Shown: positions 35,490 through 43,191 of the stretch, piece by piece
Numbering within the stretch: the first letter of the stretch is position 1
How the letters are laid out: each line of letters opens with the position of its first letter
Assembly: GCA_903872075.1 (NCBI GenBank)
Contig: CAIQJF010000011.1
Coordinates: 62,001 to 126,000 of the forward strand
Source of the DNA: an uncultured Caulobacteraceae bacterium
GTDB taxonomy: Bacteria; Pseudomonadota; Alphaproteobacteria; Caulobacterales; Caulobacteraceae
Direction of reading: 5' to 3'
Length of the DNA stretch: 64,000 bases
The notes under the pieces: model-generated
What the model saw: only the letters and a program-made list of their open reading frames with translations
Database searches by the model: none
What the model was told of the DNA's origin: nothing
Program-made: the position numbers and the translations under genes

Positions 35490-35876
35490 ATGACTCTGGC
35501 CGAAGATTCCCTGCTCGGAGCTGTGATCCTGTGGCTCGCCACCATCGGCGTGGCCAAGGGGTTTTCCTGGCGCGAGTATGACAACAAGCGGCCACGCGCG
35601 GGTGGCTTCTATTCTGAAGGCTGGCGTGCCCGCGCACTCGGTGCCCACCAGAACGGACTGGAGGCCTTGCCGTTCTTCGCGGCCGCCGTGCTGTTGGCTG
35701 AGTTCCGAGAGGCGCCGCAGGGGCTTATCGACGGCCTCGCCGCCGCCTTTCTGCTCCTGCGCCTTGTGTATGTCGGAGCTTATCTGGCGGACAGCGATAT
35801 GCTGCGCAGCGTCGTTTGGACCGCCGGCTTTCTGGTCAATATCGCGCTGTTCCTCACACCCCTGACTCGGGGCTAA
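35490..35876 (+). CDS. MAPEG family membrane protein
   Basis: A 128-residue protein from the ATG at 35490 with four hydrophobic segments. The pattern RALGAHQNGLEALPFFAAAVLLAE is typical of MAPEG proteins (membrane-associated eicosanoid and glutathione metabolism). VYVGAYLAD and a final hydrophobic helix complete the fold. Bacterial members often have no known substrate; glutathione-dependent detoxification is possible. The open frame starts further upstream inside the tRNA and is not real there. Confidence 0.82.
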   Translation: MTLAEDSLLGAVILWLATIGVAKGFSWREYDNKRPRAGGFYSEGWRARALGAHQNGLEALPFFAAAVLLAEFREAPQGLIDGLAAAFLLLRLVYVGAYLADSDMLRSVVWTAGFLVNIALFLTPLTRG

Positions 35877-35884
35877 GGCGTTCG

Positions 35885-36217
35885 TCAGGCGTCTTCGTAG
35901 GCCCCGACCGGCGACTCGCGCCAGTTGATACCATCGGCGTTGCAGACCCAGCGTCCCAGCCTGCGGTAGTCCTTGCCCTCGATGAATTGGCCGAATGGCA
36001 GCAGTTCGAGCAGGGCGGCTTCCACATACTGGTAGTTCGCGCCTCTGGCGTGGCGGGCGAAATCGAGAAGCTCAGCCTGCGCCCACCGAATCGCGGCGTC
36101 GTCATCGGGCAGACGGGTCTTCAACGGCTCAAGCCTGTTGCCCGGAAGGGCATTGAGGCGGCGCTTGGAGGGCGCGTGGCGGAGGTCGAGATTATAGGTC
36201 TTGAGAGCGGTCTTCAT
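35885..36217 (-). CDS. Small conserved-looking hypothetical protein
   Basis: A 110-residue soluble protein, rich in charged residues (RRLNALPGNRLEPLK) with a C-terminal aromatic region (YRRLGRWVCNADGINWRE). No family recognised. Its ATG lies 26 bases after the stop of the phasin-like gene on the same strand, so the two are likely co-transcribed and controlled by the palindrome upstream of the phasin gene. A role in polyester granule biology is only a guess from context. Confidence 0.6.
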   Translation of the reverse strand: MKTALKTYNLDLRHAPSKRRLNALPGNRLEPLKTRLPDDDAAIRWAQAELLDFARHARGANYQYVEAALLELLPFGQFIEGKDYRRLGRWVCNADGINWRESPVGAYEDA

Positions 36218-36243
36218 GACGGCCTTCGTGGGTTGAGTGGGAA

Positions 36244-36537
36244 TCAGGCGAACTGGCTGAGCCGATCGCGATTGGCTTGAACGCGTTCACGGTAGAGCGC
36301 TACGGTCTTGGACGCTGCCAGATGAGGCTGACCACGCAGAAGGCAGTCAGCGATCAGGAATTGGGCGTCGAAAGCAGCCTGGGCCTTCTCGCTGATCATG
36401 CGGGACGCTTCGCCCATCGCTTGCGGGCCCCCTTTGGCGGCGACGGACAGTCTCAGGCCTATCACCTGGCCGGACTCGACGGTCAGCTGCGCGGCGTCGC
36501 GCGCGAGGTCGACCAGGGTCTTGCAAGGGGATTCCAT
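36244..36537 (-). CDS. Phasin-like small protein
   Basis: A 97-residue, mostly helical, amphipathic protein with a GGAGGATCG ribosome site. The alanine-rich helix MGEASRMISEKAQAAFDAQ is phasin-like: phasins coat polyhydroxyalkanoate granules and often begin with similar helices. The upstream region carries a perfect TTGCA-type palindrome of the general kind bound by PhaR repressors. It shares a transcript with the small gene at 35885. The assignment is by composition and context; homology by eye is moderate. Confidence 0.6.
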   Translation of the reverse strand: MESPCKTLVDLARDAAQLTVESGQVIGLRLSVAAKGGPQAMGEASRMISEKAQAAFDAQFLIADCLLRGQPHLAASKTVALYRERVQANRDRLSQFA

Positions 36538-36584
36538 CGACGATCCTCCGCGCGGCGTCCGGAAGGCGTCGCTTCAAAACGAAT

Positions 36585-36610
36585 ATGTTGCAGTGCAACA
36601 TGCATTGCAA
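36585..36610. promoter_or_regulatory. PhaR-like palindromic operator candidate
   Basis: A perfect 8-bp inverted repeat with a single central base (ATGTTGCA-G-TGCAACAT, 36585-36601) is followed by a further TTGCAA half-like site ending at 36610. TGC/GCA palindromes of this sort are known targets of PhaR repressors in Paracoccus and Rhodobacter. The site lies between the phasin-like gene (minus, starts 36537) and the GAF protein gene (plus, starts 36685). Confidence 0.5.
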
Positions 36611-36684
36611 GCGTTTGTGATAGCTCTAGGTATTGATACGATCCTGCACGGTCCGATCGGTGGGCCGTTCCACCCGCGAGTCCG

Positions 36685-37182
36685 ATGGCCGAATCATTTT
36701 CCACTGAACTGCTGCCAGCCGCCAAGGTCGATCGCTACGCGACCCTTGCGGAGGAGATCGGCGCTGTGCTCGACGGCGAAACAAATCTGGTCGCGCGCAT
36801 GTCCACGGTGGCGTCGATGCTGGCTGCGTCGTTCGACGAATTCTTCTGGACAGGTTTCTATGTCGTCGATCCGCACAATCCGCGGGAACTGGTCGTCGGC
36901 CCCTACCAGGGATCGCTAGGGTGTCTTCGCATCGCGTTCGGACGCGGAGTCTGTGGCGCCGTCGCCCAATCCGGACATCCTCTCATCGTGCCCGACGTTG
37001 AGGCCTTCCCAGGTCATATCGCCTGCGACTCCAGGTCTCGCAGCGAAATCGTCCTCCCGGTGCGCGATCGCTCCGGCAATCTCATCGCGGTGCTGGATGT
37101 GGACAGCGAAAGGCTCGCTGCCTTCGACGCCGTCGATCAGGCCGGCCTGGAACCTATCGTTGCGCTGGTCTCGCCCGACTAG
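36685..37182 (+). CDS. msrC: Free methionine-R-sulfoxide reductase (GAF domain)
   Basis: A 165-residue single GAF-domain protein with the full fRMsr signature. Three cysteines at residues 80, 90 and 114 have the same spacing (10 and 24) as the catalytic and resolving cysteines of the E. coli enzyme. FWTGFYVVDP, LVVGPYQG, FGRGVCG and SRSRSEIVLPV are conserved. It reduces free methionine-R-sulfoxide using thioredoxin, an oxidative-damage repair activity that fits the neighbouring RpoE-ChrR oxidative-stress genes. It overlaps the convergent DUF2177 gene by four bases. Confidence 0.9.
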   Translation: MAESFSTELLPAAKVDRYATLAEEIGAVLDGETNLVARMSTVASMLAASFDEFFWTGFYVVDPHNPRELVVGPYQGSLGCLRIAFGRGVCGAVAQSGHPLIVPDVEAFPGHIACDSRSRSEIVLPVRDRSGNLIAVLDVDSERLAAFDAVDQAGLEPIVALVSPD

Positions 37183-37589
37183 CTTCTTGCGCCGGCCAGT
37201 CTTGAGGCGAAGTAACCGGCTGTGGCGCCGGAGGCGGTTAGGAACGTCCCCCAACAGAGGTCCAGAATCGTGATCTTGGTCGCCCAGGTAATGAGCGTCG
37301 CCTGGTTTGTCAGGTCGTAGGTCGCGTAGCAGAAGAACCCGAATAGGGCTCCCATGACCGTGGCGTCCCGCCAGCGTCCCGATCGAATGGCCGGCGCGAC
37401 GGCGAATACGACCACGCCCACCAGATAGACGAAATAGAACAGCACCGCCGCGCCCATGTGTGGCGTCGGGGCGAGCAAGGCGCCCAGCACAGGTCGGTAG
37501 AGCGAGGCATTGGTCGTTGTGAGCCAGACGAAATCGAGACCGGCGAGGACGAGACCGGCCCCAAGCCAGGCGACGGCGTAGCGAAGCAT
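37179..37589 (-). CDS. DUF2177 membrane protein
   Basis: A 136-residue membrane protein with four hydrophobic helices and the DUF2177 pattern: LVLAGLDFVWL near the start, FYFVYLVGVVVFAV, then GALFGFFCYATYDLTNQATL and DLCWGTFL. Function is unknown. It follows the CFA-like methyltransferase closely on the same strand and is probably the last gene of the rpoE-chrR operon. DUF2177 and DUF1365 genes recur beside such methyltransferases in alphaproteobacteria. Confidence 0.88.
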   Translation of the reverse strand: MLRYAVAWLGAGLVLAGLDFVWLTTTNASLYRPVLGALLAPTPHMGAAVLFYFVYLVGVVVFAVAPAIRSGRWRDATVMGALFGFFCYATYDLTNQATLITWATKITILDLCWGTFLTASGATAGYFASRLAGARS

Positions 37590-37605
37590 CGGTTTCCCCC
37601 GTTGC

Positions 37606-38631
37606 TCAGGCCGGCTTCAGCCGATAGTGGCTGACGCCCCAAACGGAACCGTTCTTATGGCCGAACAGGCCGGCGGTGGCCAGGAAGAAGACTCTCCAGC
37701 GGCGCTTCCAGACAGGCGTTTCGGCCCCATAAACTCCCCGAAATATCTCGTCGATGCGCGCCGCATGGCGGTCGAAATTGGCCAGCCAGTCCATAGCGGT
37801 GCGACGGTAGTGTTCGCCGCTCCATCGCCACTCGGCTTCGACCTCGAAGAGGTCCGGGAAATGCCGGATAAGCCTGTGACTTGGCATGATCCCCCCGGTG
37901 AAAAAGTGCTGAGCGATCCAATCCTCCTTGTCGCTCATGTCGAATCGATAAGGCGTCTCAAGGTGGGTGAAAACGTGCAGGAAGACCCTCCCGTCGGGGC
38001 GCAGCCAGGTTTTCACGCGGGCCAGCAGGGCGGGCCAGTTCGCCATGTGCTCGAACATCTCGACCGAGACGATCCGATCAAAACGGGTGGCCGTGTCGAA
38101 ATCGTTCATGTCCTGGGTTGTCACCGTCAGGTTTGAGAAGCCGCGCTCCCGCGCCGTCGCCTCGATCGCGGCGCGCTGGGAGTGCGAATTCGAAACTGCC
38201 GTGATCCTAGCCTTGGGGTAGTGTTCCGCCATCCACAGGCTGAGGGAGCCCCAGCCACAGCCTAGCTCGAGAATTTCCTGGCCGTCGACAAGCTCGGCGT
38301 GGGCGCAGGTGTCGGCGAGAGCGCGTTCCTCCGCCTCTGTAAGCGTGGTCGCACCCCCATCATACAGGCAACTCGAGTATTTCCGGCGTGGCCCCAAGGC
38401 GAGCCGAAAGAACTCCGCCGGCACCTCGTAGTGCTGAGCGTTTGCCTCTTCGGTGTTCTCGGCGATGGGCCTTGAGCGCATCCCGTCTTGGAAGCGTGAC
38501 TGCTCGTCGGCGGGAAGCGCTTTGAGCCGTCGATCCGCGCGCGCCACCAGGTAGCCGATTCCAAAAAGCGTGATCGCGTCGGGGATTGGCAGCGTCTCCA
38601 CGGCGCGGTTGGCGGCTTTGGTTAGGCTCAT
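37606..38631 (-). CDS. Cyclopropane-fatty-acid-synthase-like SAM methyltransferase
   Basis: A 341-residue SAM-dependent methyltransferase of the CFA-synthase type, acting on phospholipid acyl double bonds. The SAM motif is ILELGCGWGSLSLWMAE, with NSHSQRAAIE, SVEMFEHM and HVFTHLETPYRF downstream. It lies 39 bp after chrR in the rpoE operon. In Rhodobacter sphaeroides, homologous genes under RpoE-ChrR methylate unsaturated fatty acids in furan fatty acid synthesis, a singlet-oxygen defence; this gene may be a counterpart of that methylase. This is inferred from family and context. Confidence 0.85.
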   Translation of the reverse strand: MSLTKAANRAVETLPIPDAITLFGIGYLVARADRRLKALPADEQSRFQDGMRSRPIAENTEEANAQHYEVPAEFFRLALGPRRKYSSCLYDGGATTLTEAEERALADTCAHAELVDGQEILELGCGWGSLSLWMAEHYPKARITAVSNSHSQRAAIEATARERGFSNLTVTTQDMNDFDTATRFDRIVSVEMFEHMANWPALLARVKTWLRPDGRVFLHVFTHLETPYRFDMSDKEDWIAQHFFTGGIMPSHRLIRHFPDLFEVEAEWRWSGEHYRRTAMDWLANFDRHAARIDEIFRGVYGAETPVWKRRWRVFFLATAGLFGHKNGSVWGVSHYRLKPA

Positions 38632-38670
38632 GCGAAGGTCCCGGGCGCGCCTTGCGCCATGAAGATCGTT

Positions 38671-39309
38671 TTAGATGCCGACGAAGGGTTGAAAAAGCGC
38701 TCCGACCCAGTCGCGCGGAACCAGCCTGTTCGTCGCGGAAATCAAACAGACACATTCACTGTCACCCGTGATTGTAGGCTGATGGACGACGCTGTCGTCA
38801 TTCAAGGCGAAGTCGCCGGGGGCATGCCGTTGGTCCTGATCGACGTAAGCGCCCTTTAGCACGCAGACGAACTCCGTACCTCTGTGGGTGTGGCGCGGCA
38901 CCTTCATGCCGGCGGCGATCCCGAGCAGGTAGCTTCGGGCGCGACCTGGTCTTCCCGTCACCGGCGCGACCCAGACGCCGGGCGCGGCCCATCGTCTGTG
39001 ACGCTCCGCCGCCGCAAGGACGGGTTCTGGAACCCGAATCCAGTCGCCCGGTGGCTTGAGCCGCGCAGCTTGGGCCGGTTGAGGACGCTCAATGCGCGCG
39101 AGCGCTCTTGGCAGGGCGTCGTCGGCCAAAGCCACCGGCGGCAGTTCGGCGACTAAAGTCCCTCCGACGGCATTCAACACATCGACATCCCGCCGGCAGA
39201 GCGGACACACGCCCACGTGACCGGCAACCACCAGCCGCGCGTGCAGGTCGAGCGCGCCCGTCGCGTAGTCGATGAGAATCTCCTCAGGCGGGTGGTGTTT
39301 AGGGCTCAT
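38671..39309 (-). CDS. chrR: ChrR-type anti-sigma factor with zinc cupin domain
   Basis: A 212-residue anti-sigma factor. The N-terminal zinc anti-sigma domain has HVGVCPLC (His-x3-Cys-x2-Cys). The C-terminal cupin has HTHRGTE followed by a later His in VVHQP, matching the zinc ligands described for R. sphaeroides ChrR. It holds RpoE inactive until singlet oxygen triggers its breakdown. Its ATG overlaps the rpoE stop by four bases (39306-39309), giving translational coupling and equal amounts. The CFA-like gene follows. Confidence 0.92.
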   Translation of the reverse strand: MSPKHHPPEEILIDYATGALDLHARLVVAGHVGVCPLCRRDVDVLNAVGGTLVAELPPVALADDALPRALARIERPQPAQAARLKPPGDWIRVPEPVLAAAERHRRWAAPGVWVAPVTGRPGRARSYLLGIAAGMKVPRHTHRGTEFVCVLKGAYVDQDQRHAPGDFALNDDSVVHQPTITGDSECVCLISATNRLVPRDWVGALFQPFVGI

Positions 39310-39959
39310 GCTGTGATCCCCGTGAGCGCAGTCCTCAGGCGCCCCATGGCCAACCGTAACCGCGATTTGACTGTGCCAAGCGGCAATCCCAGTTCGTCGG
39401 CGATTTCGGAATGCGCCTTGTCGGCAAAGAAGGCGAGTTTCACAACCTGAGCCTGATCGGCCGGCAAGCGGCGGATGGCCTCGGCAATGAGTATCTCGTC
39501 CTGGGCGACGCAGACGGACTGATCAGGCTGTTCCGGAGCGTCGGCGACTTCGGTCGCGTCGGGCGTCAAGGCCGGCCGACTTTCGCGGCGGGCCAGATCA
39601 ATCCGCAGGTTGCGTGCGATCGTGAAGATCCAGGTGGAGGCCGCCGCCTTGTTCGGATCATAGGATGGAGCCCGCCGCCAGACCGTCAGAAGCGCTTCCT
39701 GCGCCAACTCCTCCGCGGCTTCAGGCGGAGCGCCCAGTCGCAGCAGGTAGCTCTTCACGCGCGGTGCGAAGTGTTCGAACAGCGCCGTGAAAGCCAGCCG
39801 ATCGTGGTTTTCGGCCACGCGCACGATCAGCGCGGACAAATCCGCTCCCGTCGATCGCGGCGGGTTGGCCGTCGCGATCAAAGCGCGCGCCGCCACGTTC
39901 CGCAGGCGGCGTGCGTCTGAACGACTCTCTGAACCGGTTGCAAGACCGCTTTCACTCAT
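39306..39959 (-). CDS. rpoE: ECF sigma factor RpoE (ECF11 type)
   Basis: A 217-residue extracytoplasmic-function sigma factor from the ATG at 39959, chosen because TAGGAGGGAC immediately precedes it; the open frame to 40172 crosses the divergent promoter. Region 2 contains HFAPRVKSYLLRLGAPPEAA, AEELAQEALLTVWRR and STWIFTIARNLRID. Region 4 contains LPADQAQVVKLAFFADKAHSE and LGTVKSRLRLAMGRLR. Partnered with ChrR, it belongs to the group that senses singlet oxygen and related damage. A matching promoter lies directly upstream, so it probably autoregulates. Confidence 0.93.
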   Translation of the reverse strand: MSESGLATGSESRSDARRLRNVAARALIATANPPRSTGADLSALIVRVAENHDRLAFTALFEHFAPRVKSYLLRLGAPPEAAEELAQEALLTVWRRAPSYDPNKAAASTWIFTIARNLRIDLARRESRPALTPDATEVADAPEQPDQSVCVAQDEILIAEAIRRLPADQAQVVKLAFFADKAHSEIADELGLPLGTVKSRLRLAMGRLRTALTGITA

Positions 39960-39963
39960 GTCC

Positions 39964-39993
39964 CTCCTACGCGCCGGCAAAAGTCGCGGATCA
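39964..39993 (-). promoter_or_regulatory. ECF11-type promoter for rpoE
   Basis: On minus, TGATCC (39993-39988), an 18-bp spacer and TAGGAG (39969-39964) match the RpoE consensus reported for R. sphaeroides (TGATCC-N18-TAAGA-like). The -10 element overlaps the ribosome site and lies only five bases before the ATG, so transcription from it would start at or inside the start codon, giving a leaderless mRNA or implying a later start. Confidence 0.65.
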
Positions 39994-40017
39994 CCCTTTA
40001 TCGCAAGCGAGCGGGCT

Positions 40018-40047
40018 TGATCCAACCGGTCGGGTCTGGCGTAGACA
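40018..40047 (+). promoter_or_regulatory. ECF11-type promoter for the amine oxidase gene
   Basis: TGATCC (40018-40023), an exact 18-bp spacer and TAGACA (40042-40047) form an RpoE-type promoter on plus. It lies 82 bp before the ATG at 40129 and mirrors the promoter of rpoE on the other strand. This makes the FAD enzyme and DUF1365 genes likely members of the RpoE regulon. Confidence 0.72.
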
Positions 40048-40128
40048 TCCAGAGGGCGGGGCGCCCAGCGGGTCGATTCCAGCGTCCCGCTCCTGAGAGT
40101 CTGCCCGGTGAAGAGACCGACGAACTCA

Positions 40129-41472
40129 ATGCAAACCAAGATCGCCGTCGTCGGTTCCGGAATCTCGGGCATGTCCGCAGCCTGGCTGTTGTCGCAAGCT
40201 CATGACGTGACCCTATTCGAGGCCGATTCCCGGCTTGGAGGGCACAGTAACACGGTCCACGTGCCGCACGCCGGGGGAACAATCCCGGTCGACACGGGCT
40301 TCATTGTGTACAACGCGCGGAACTATCCCAATCTGGTTGCGCTTTTCGACCATCTATCAGTGCCGACGAAACCCTCGAACATGGGATTCGCCGCCAGCGT
40401 CGACGGCGGCCGCGTGGAGTACGGCGGCGACAACCTCGTCACCCTCTTCTCTCAGTGGCGCAATCTGGTCAGTCCCCGGTTCTGGATGATGCTGGCGGAT
40501 CTGGTGCGCTTCTACCGTGAAGCGCCATTGCATGCGGCCGCCCTCGAGGCCGACATGACGACGCTGGGAGACTTTCTCGACGCCCGCGGCTACGGGAAGG
40601 CTTTTCAGGAAGACCACATTCTCCCGCAGGCGGCAGCCATCTGGTCCGCCTCGGCGCGGGAGATTCGGGACTATCCGGCCACGGCCTTCATCCGCTTCTG
40701 CGAAAACCATGGACTTCTGCAGATCGCGGACCGCCCGGTCTGGCGCACGGTCGATGGCGGCAGCACGGCCTATGTGAGCCGTTTGACAGCGCCCTACGCG
40801 GATCGGGCGCGGCTCTGCGCCCCGGTGAGGCGCGTTGCGCGAACCGCAGGCGGCGTTGTGGTTCACGATGAGGCCGGCGGCGATCATTTGTTCGATCATG
40901 TGGTGCTCGCCACCCACGCCGACCAGAGCTTCAGGATTCTGCAGGACAAGACGGTCAAAGAACAAAACATACTCTCCTGCTTCGGCTATGGAGCGAACGA
41001 AACGGTGCTTCATTCCGATGCCGCCCTGATGCCTCGCCGTCGAGGTGTCTGGTCGGCGTGGAACTATATCGACCGGGGGGGGTGCGAGGCAGGTCGTCAG
41101 CTTTGCGTGACCTATTGGATGAACCGGCTGCAGGATCTGCCGCGGGAGAAGCCGCTGTTCGTGACGCTCAACCCGCTGCGGCAGCCCGACCCTGACAAGG
41201 TCTTTCACAGCCAAGTCTACGAACACCCGAAGTTCGATGCGGCGGCTATCCGCGCCCAGCGTGACCTTTGGTCGTTGCAGGGCGCTGGCGGCGTCTGGTT
41301 CTGTGGGGCCTATTTCGGGTCGGGTTTTCACGAGGACGGGCTTCAGGCGGGACTGGCCGTAGCTGAAGCGATCGGTGGGGTGCGGCGCCCCTGGACTGTG
41401 ACCGGCGAATCCGGCCGCATTCATCTCGCCCCGTCGGCGCCCTTGACGGCCAGGCCGGGTCTGCCAGCATGA
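40129..41472 (+). CDS. FAD-dependent amine oxidase-like protein
   Basis: A 447-residue flavoprotein from the ATG at 40129; the open frame starts at 40108 without a ribosome site. The FAD-binding start is IAVVGSGISGMSAAWLLSQ, with GGHSNTV shortly after. FFGxGFHEDGL is replaced by YFGSGFHEDGLQAG, the usual C-terminal FAD signature. Related proteins in the RpoE-ChrR regulon act in fatty acid desaturation towards furan fatty acids. It sits under an RpoE-type promoter and overlaps the DUF1365 gene by four bases. The exact reaction is inferred from the regulon. Confidence 0.85.
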   Translation: MQTKIAVVGSGISGMSAAWLLSQAHDVTLFEADSRLGGHSNTVHVPHAGGTIPVDTGFIVYNARNYPNLVALFDHLSVPTKPSNMGFAASVDGGRVEYGGDNLVTLFSQWRNLVSPRFWMMLADLVRFYREAPLHAAALEADMTTLGDFLDARGYGKAFQEDHILPQAAAIWSASAREIRDYPATAFIRFCENHGLLQIADRPVWRTVDGGSTAYVSRLTAPYADRARLCAPVRRVARTAGGVVVHDEAGGDHLFDHVVLATHADQSFRILQDKTVKEQNILSCFGYGANETVLHSDAALMPRRRGVWSAWNYIDRGGCEAGRQLCVTYWMNRLQDLPREKPLFVTLNPLRQPDPDKVFHSQVYEHPKFDAAAIRAQRDLWSLQGAGGVWFCGAYFGSGFHEDGLQAGLAVAEAIGGVRRPWTVTGESGRIHLAPSAPLTARPGLPA

Positions 41473-42248
41473 CGGCCTCGAATTCCTGCATTTACGCTGG
41501 CCAGGTCGTTCACCAGCGGTTCGCACCGAAACGACACCGACTGCAGTATCGCCTGTTCCAGCTTCTGTTCGATCTTGACGAGTTGGACGCGCTTGGCGGC
41601 CGACTGAAACTGTTTTCTCACAACAAATGGAATTTGTTCAGCTTTTTTGATCGGGATCACAGCGGAACCGAGGTTGGGTTGCGGAGTTACGTCGAGTCTC
41701 TGCTCGCTACGGCCGGCTTGCCGCGGCCGGTTGGGCAGATATCCCTACTGTGCGTACCGCGGATATTCGGTTTCGCTTTCAATCCGATAAGCATTTTTTA
41801 TTGTCATGACCGCGTCGGCAATCTCACGACGATAATGTACGAAGTGAACAACACATTCGGCGAAAATCACACCTACATAATCCCGTTCTCCGGGAGCCCA
41901 GAGGGCAATATTGAGCAGGAATGTGGGAAGGACTTCTATGTGTCCCCGTTCATGGACATGCAGATGGACTATCAATTCCGATTGAATTCACCAGGGCAGA
42001 ATGTCGTCGTGCGGATCGACGCCGTTTCGCCGGACAAGGTGAAAATGATCCATGCCGCCTTCCGGGGGGCAAGGCGGGAGTTGACGGACCGCGCTCTGGC
42101 CCGACTTATTTGGGAATATCCTCTCATGACCGTCGGCGTGGTCGTCGCCATTCATTGGGAAGCCGTGAAGCTGTTCCTCAAGGGGCTCCGCTTGCGGCGC
42201 CGGGAGCCCGTTGGCCGTCGTGGCGTTTCCGTGGTTCGCGCCGCCTAA
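41469..42248 (+). CDS. DUF1365 family protein
   Basis: A 259-residue protein of the DUF1365 family. Conserved features are the N-terminal YAGQVVHQRFAPKRHRLQYR, HNKWNLFSFFDRDHSG, QISLLCVPRIFGFAFNPISI, ENHTYIIPF and KDFYVSPFMDMQ. Its start overlaps the amine oxidase stop (ATGA). Members are nearly always linked to an FAD amine oxidase-like gene and a CFA-like methyltransferase, which points to membrane lipid modification. Biochemical function is unresolved. It lies upstream of the phosphoesterase gene. Confidence 0.9.
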   Translation: MTASNSCIYAGQVVHQRFAPKRHRLQYRLFQLLFDLDELDALGGRLKLFSHNKWNLFSFFDRDHSGTEVGLRSYVESLLATAGLPRPVGQISLLCVPRIFGFAFNPISIFYCHDRVGNLTTIMYEVNNTFGENHTYIIPFSGSPEGNIEQECGKDFYVSPFMDMQMDYQFRLNSPGQNVVVRIDAVSPDKVKMIHAAFRGARRELTDRALARLIWEYPLMTVGVVVAIHWEAVKLFLKGLRLRRREPVGRRGVSVVRAA

Positions 42249-42363
42249 GGCAAACCAAGGCGGGCGGAACCGCCGGCAGAGCCCGAGCCGGTTTCCGATT
42301 CACAAAAGCGACAAGCAATCAGCCTAACGCCGGTCTGTTCGACAACGGCGTTCGGGATGGGCG

Positions 42364-43191
42364 ATGCAGGATCAACTAGTTCCGACCCACTACAGGGCCG
42401 TATTCCTGTCTGACATCCACCTCGGCACGCGCGGTTGCCAGGCCGAACTGTTGCTGGATTTCCTCCGCCACATGTCGTGTGATCACCTCTATCTGGTCGG
42501 TGACATCGTCGACGGTTGGAAGATGAAAGGCGGCTGGTACTGGCCGCAGTCCCACAACGATGTCGTCCAAAAAATCCTGAGGCTCGCCCGGAAGGGCGCC
42601 AAGGTTGTCTATATCCCGGGAAACCACGACGATCGGGTCCGCGATTTCTGTGGCGTTCACTTCGGTGGTGTTACGGTGGCGCGCGACGCGTTGCACCAGA
42701 CTGCGGACGGTCGGCGCTTTCTCGTGGTGCACGGCGACGAATTCGATGCGGTTGTTCGCAACGCGGCGTGGCTGGGTTTCGCTGGCGATCTCGCCTACCG
42801 TGTGCTTCTGGGCCTGAACACACTTTTCAATCGAGTCAGCCGGCGATTCGGATTCGGCTATTGGAGCCTGTCGGCGTTTTTGAAATCAAAGGTGAAGAAC
42901 GCCTTGCAGTTCATCGACAACTTCGAGACGGCGCTCGCGACCGAAGCGCGCCGGCGGAGCGTGGACGGTGTGATCTGCGGCCATATCCACAAGGCGGAGA
43001 TGCGGACGATAGGCGACACGATCTACATCAACGATGGTGACTGGGTGGAAAGCTGCACGGCGCTGGTTGAGCACCTCGATGGACAGTTGGAAATCTTGCG
43101 ATGGGCCGCGCTGCGATCGTGGTCCATGATTGACAGGGCGATTTCGGCGGACGATGCCCATGCCGAGGAACGGGAACCGATAGTCGCCTGA
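42364..43191 (+). CDS. plcP: PlcP-like metallophosphoesterase
   Basis: A 275-residue calcineurin-like phosphoesterase with all metal motifs: DIHLG (Asp17, His19), GDIVD (Asp47), GNHDD (86-90), VVHGDEFD and GHIH. It resembles UDP-2,3-diacylglucosamine hydrolase, but in rhizobia proteins of this type act as PlcP, a phospholipase C that degrades phospholipids under phosphate starvation. The next gene is an Agt-like glycosyltransferase, the classic partner. The two overlap by one base (TGATG), so they are translationally coupled. The gene symbol rests on this context and is probable, not proven. Confidence 0.75.
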   Translation: MQDQLVPTHYRAVFLSDIHLGTRGCQAELLLDFLRHMSCDHLYLVGDIVDGWKMKGGWYWPQSHNDVVQKILRLARKGAKVVYIPGNHDDRVRDFCGVHFGGVTVARDALHQTADGRRFLVVHGDEFDAVVRNAAWLGFAGDLAYRVLLGLNTLFNRVSRRFGFGYWSLSAFLKSKVKNALQFIDNFETALATEARRRSVDGVICGHIHKAEMRTIGDTIYINDGDWVESCTALVEHLDGQLEILRWAALRSWSMIDRAISADDAHAEEREPIVA

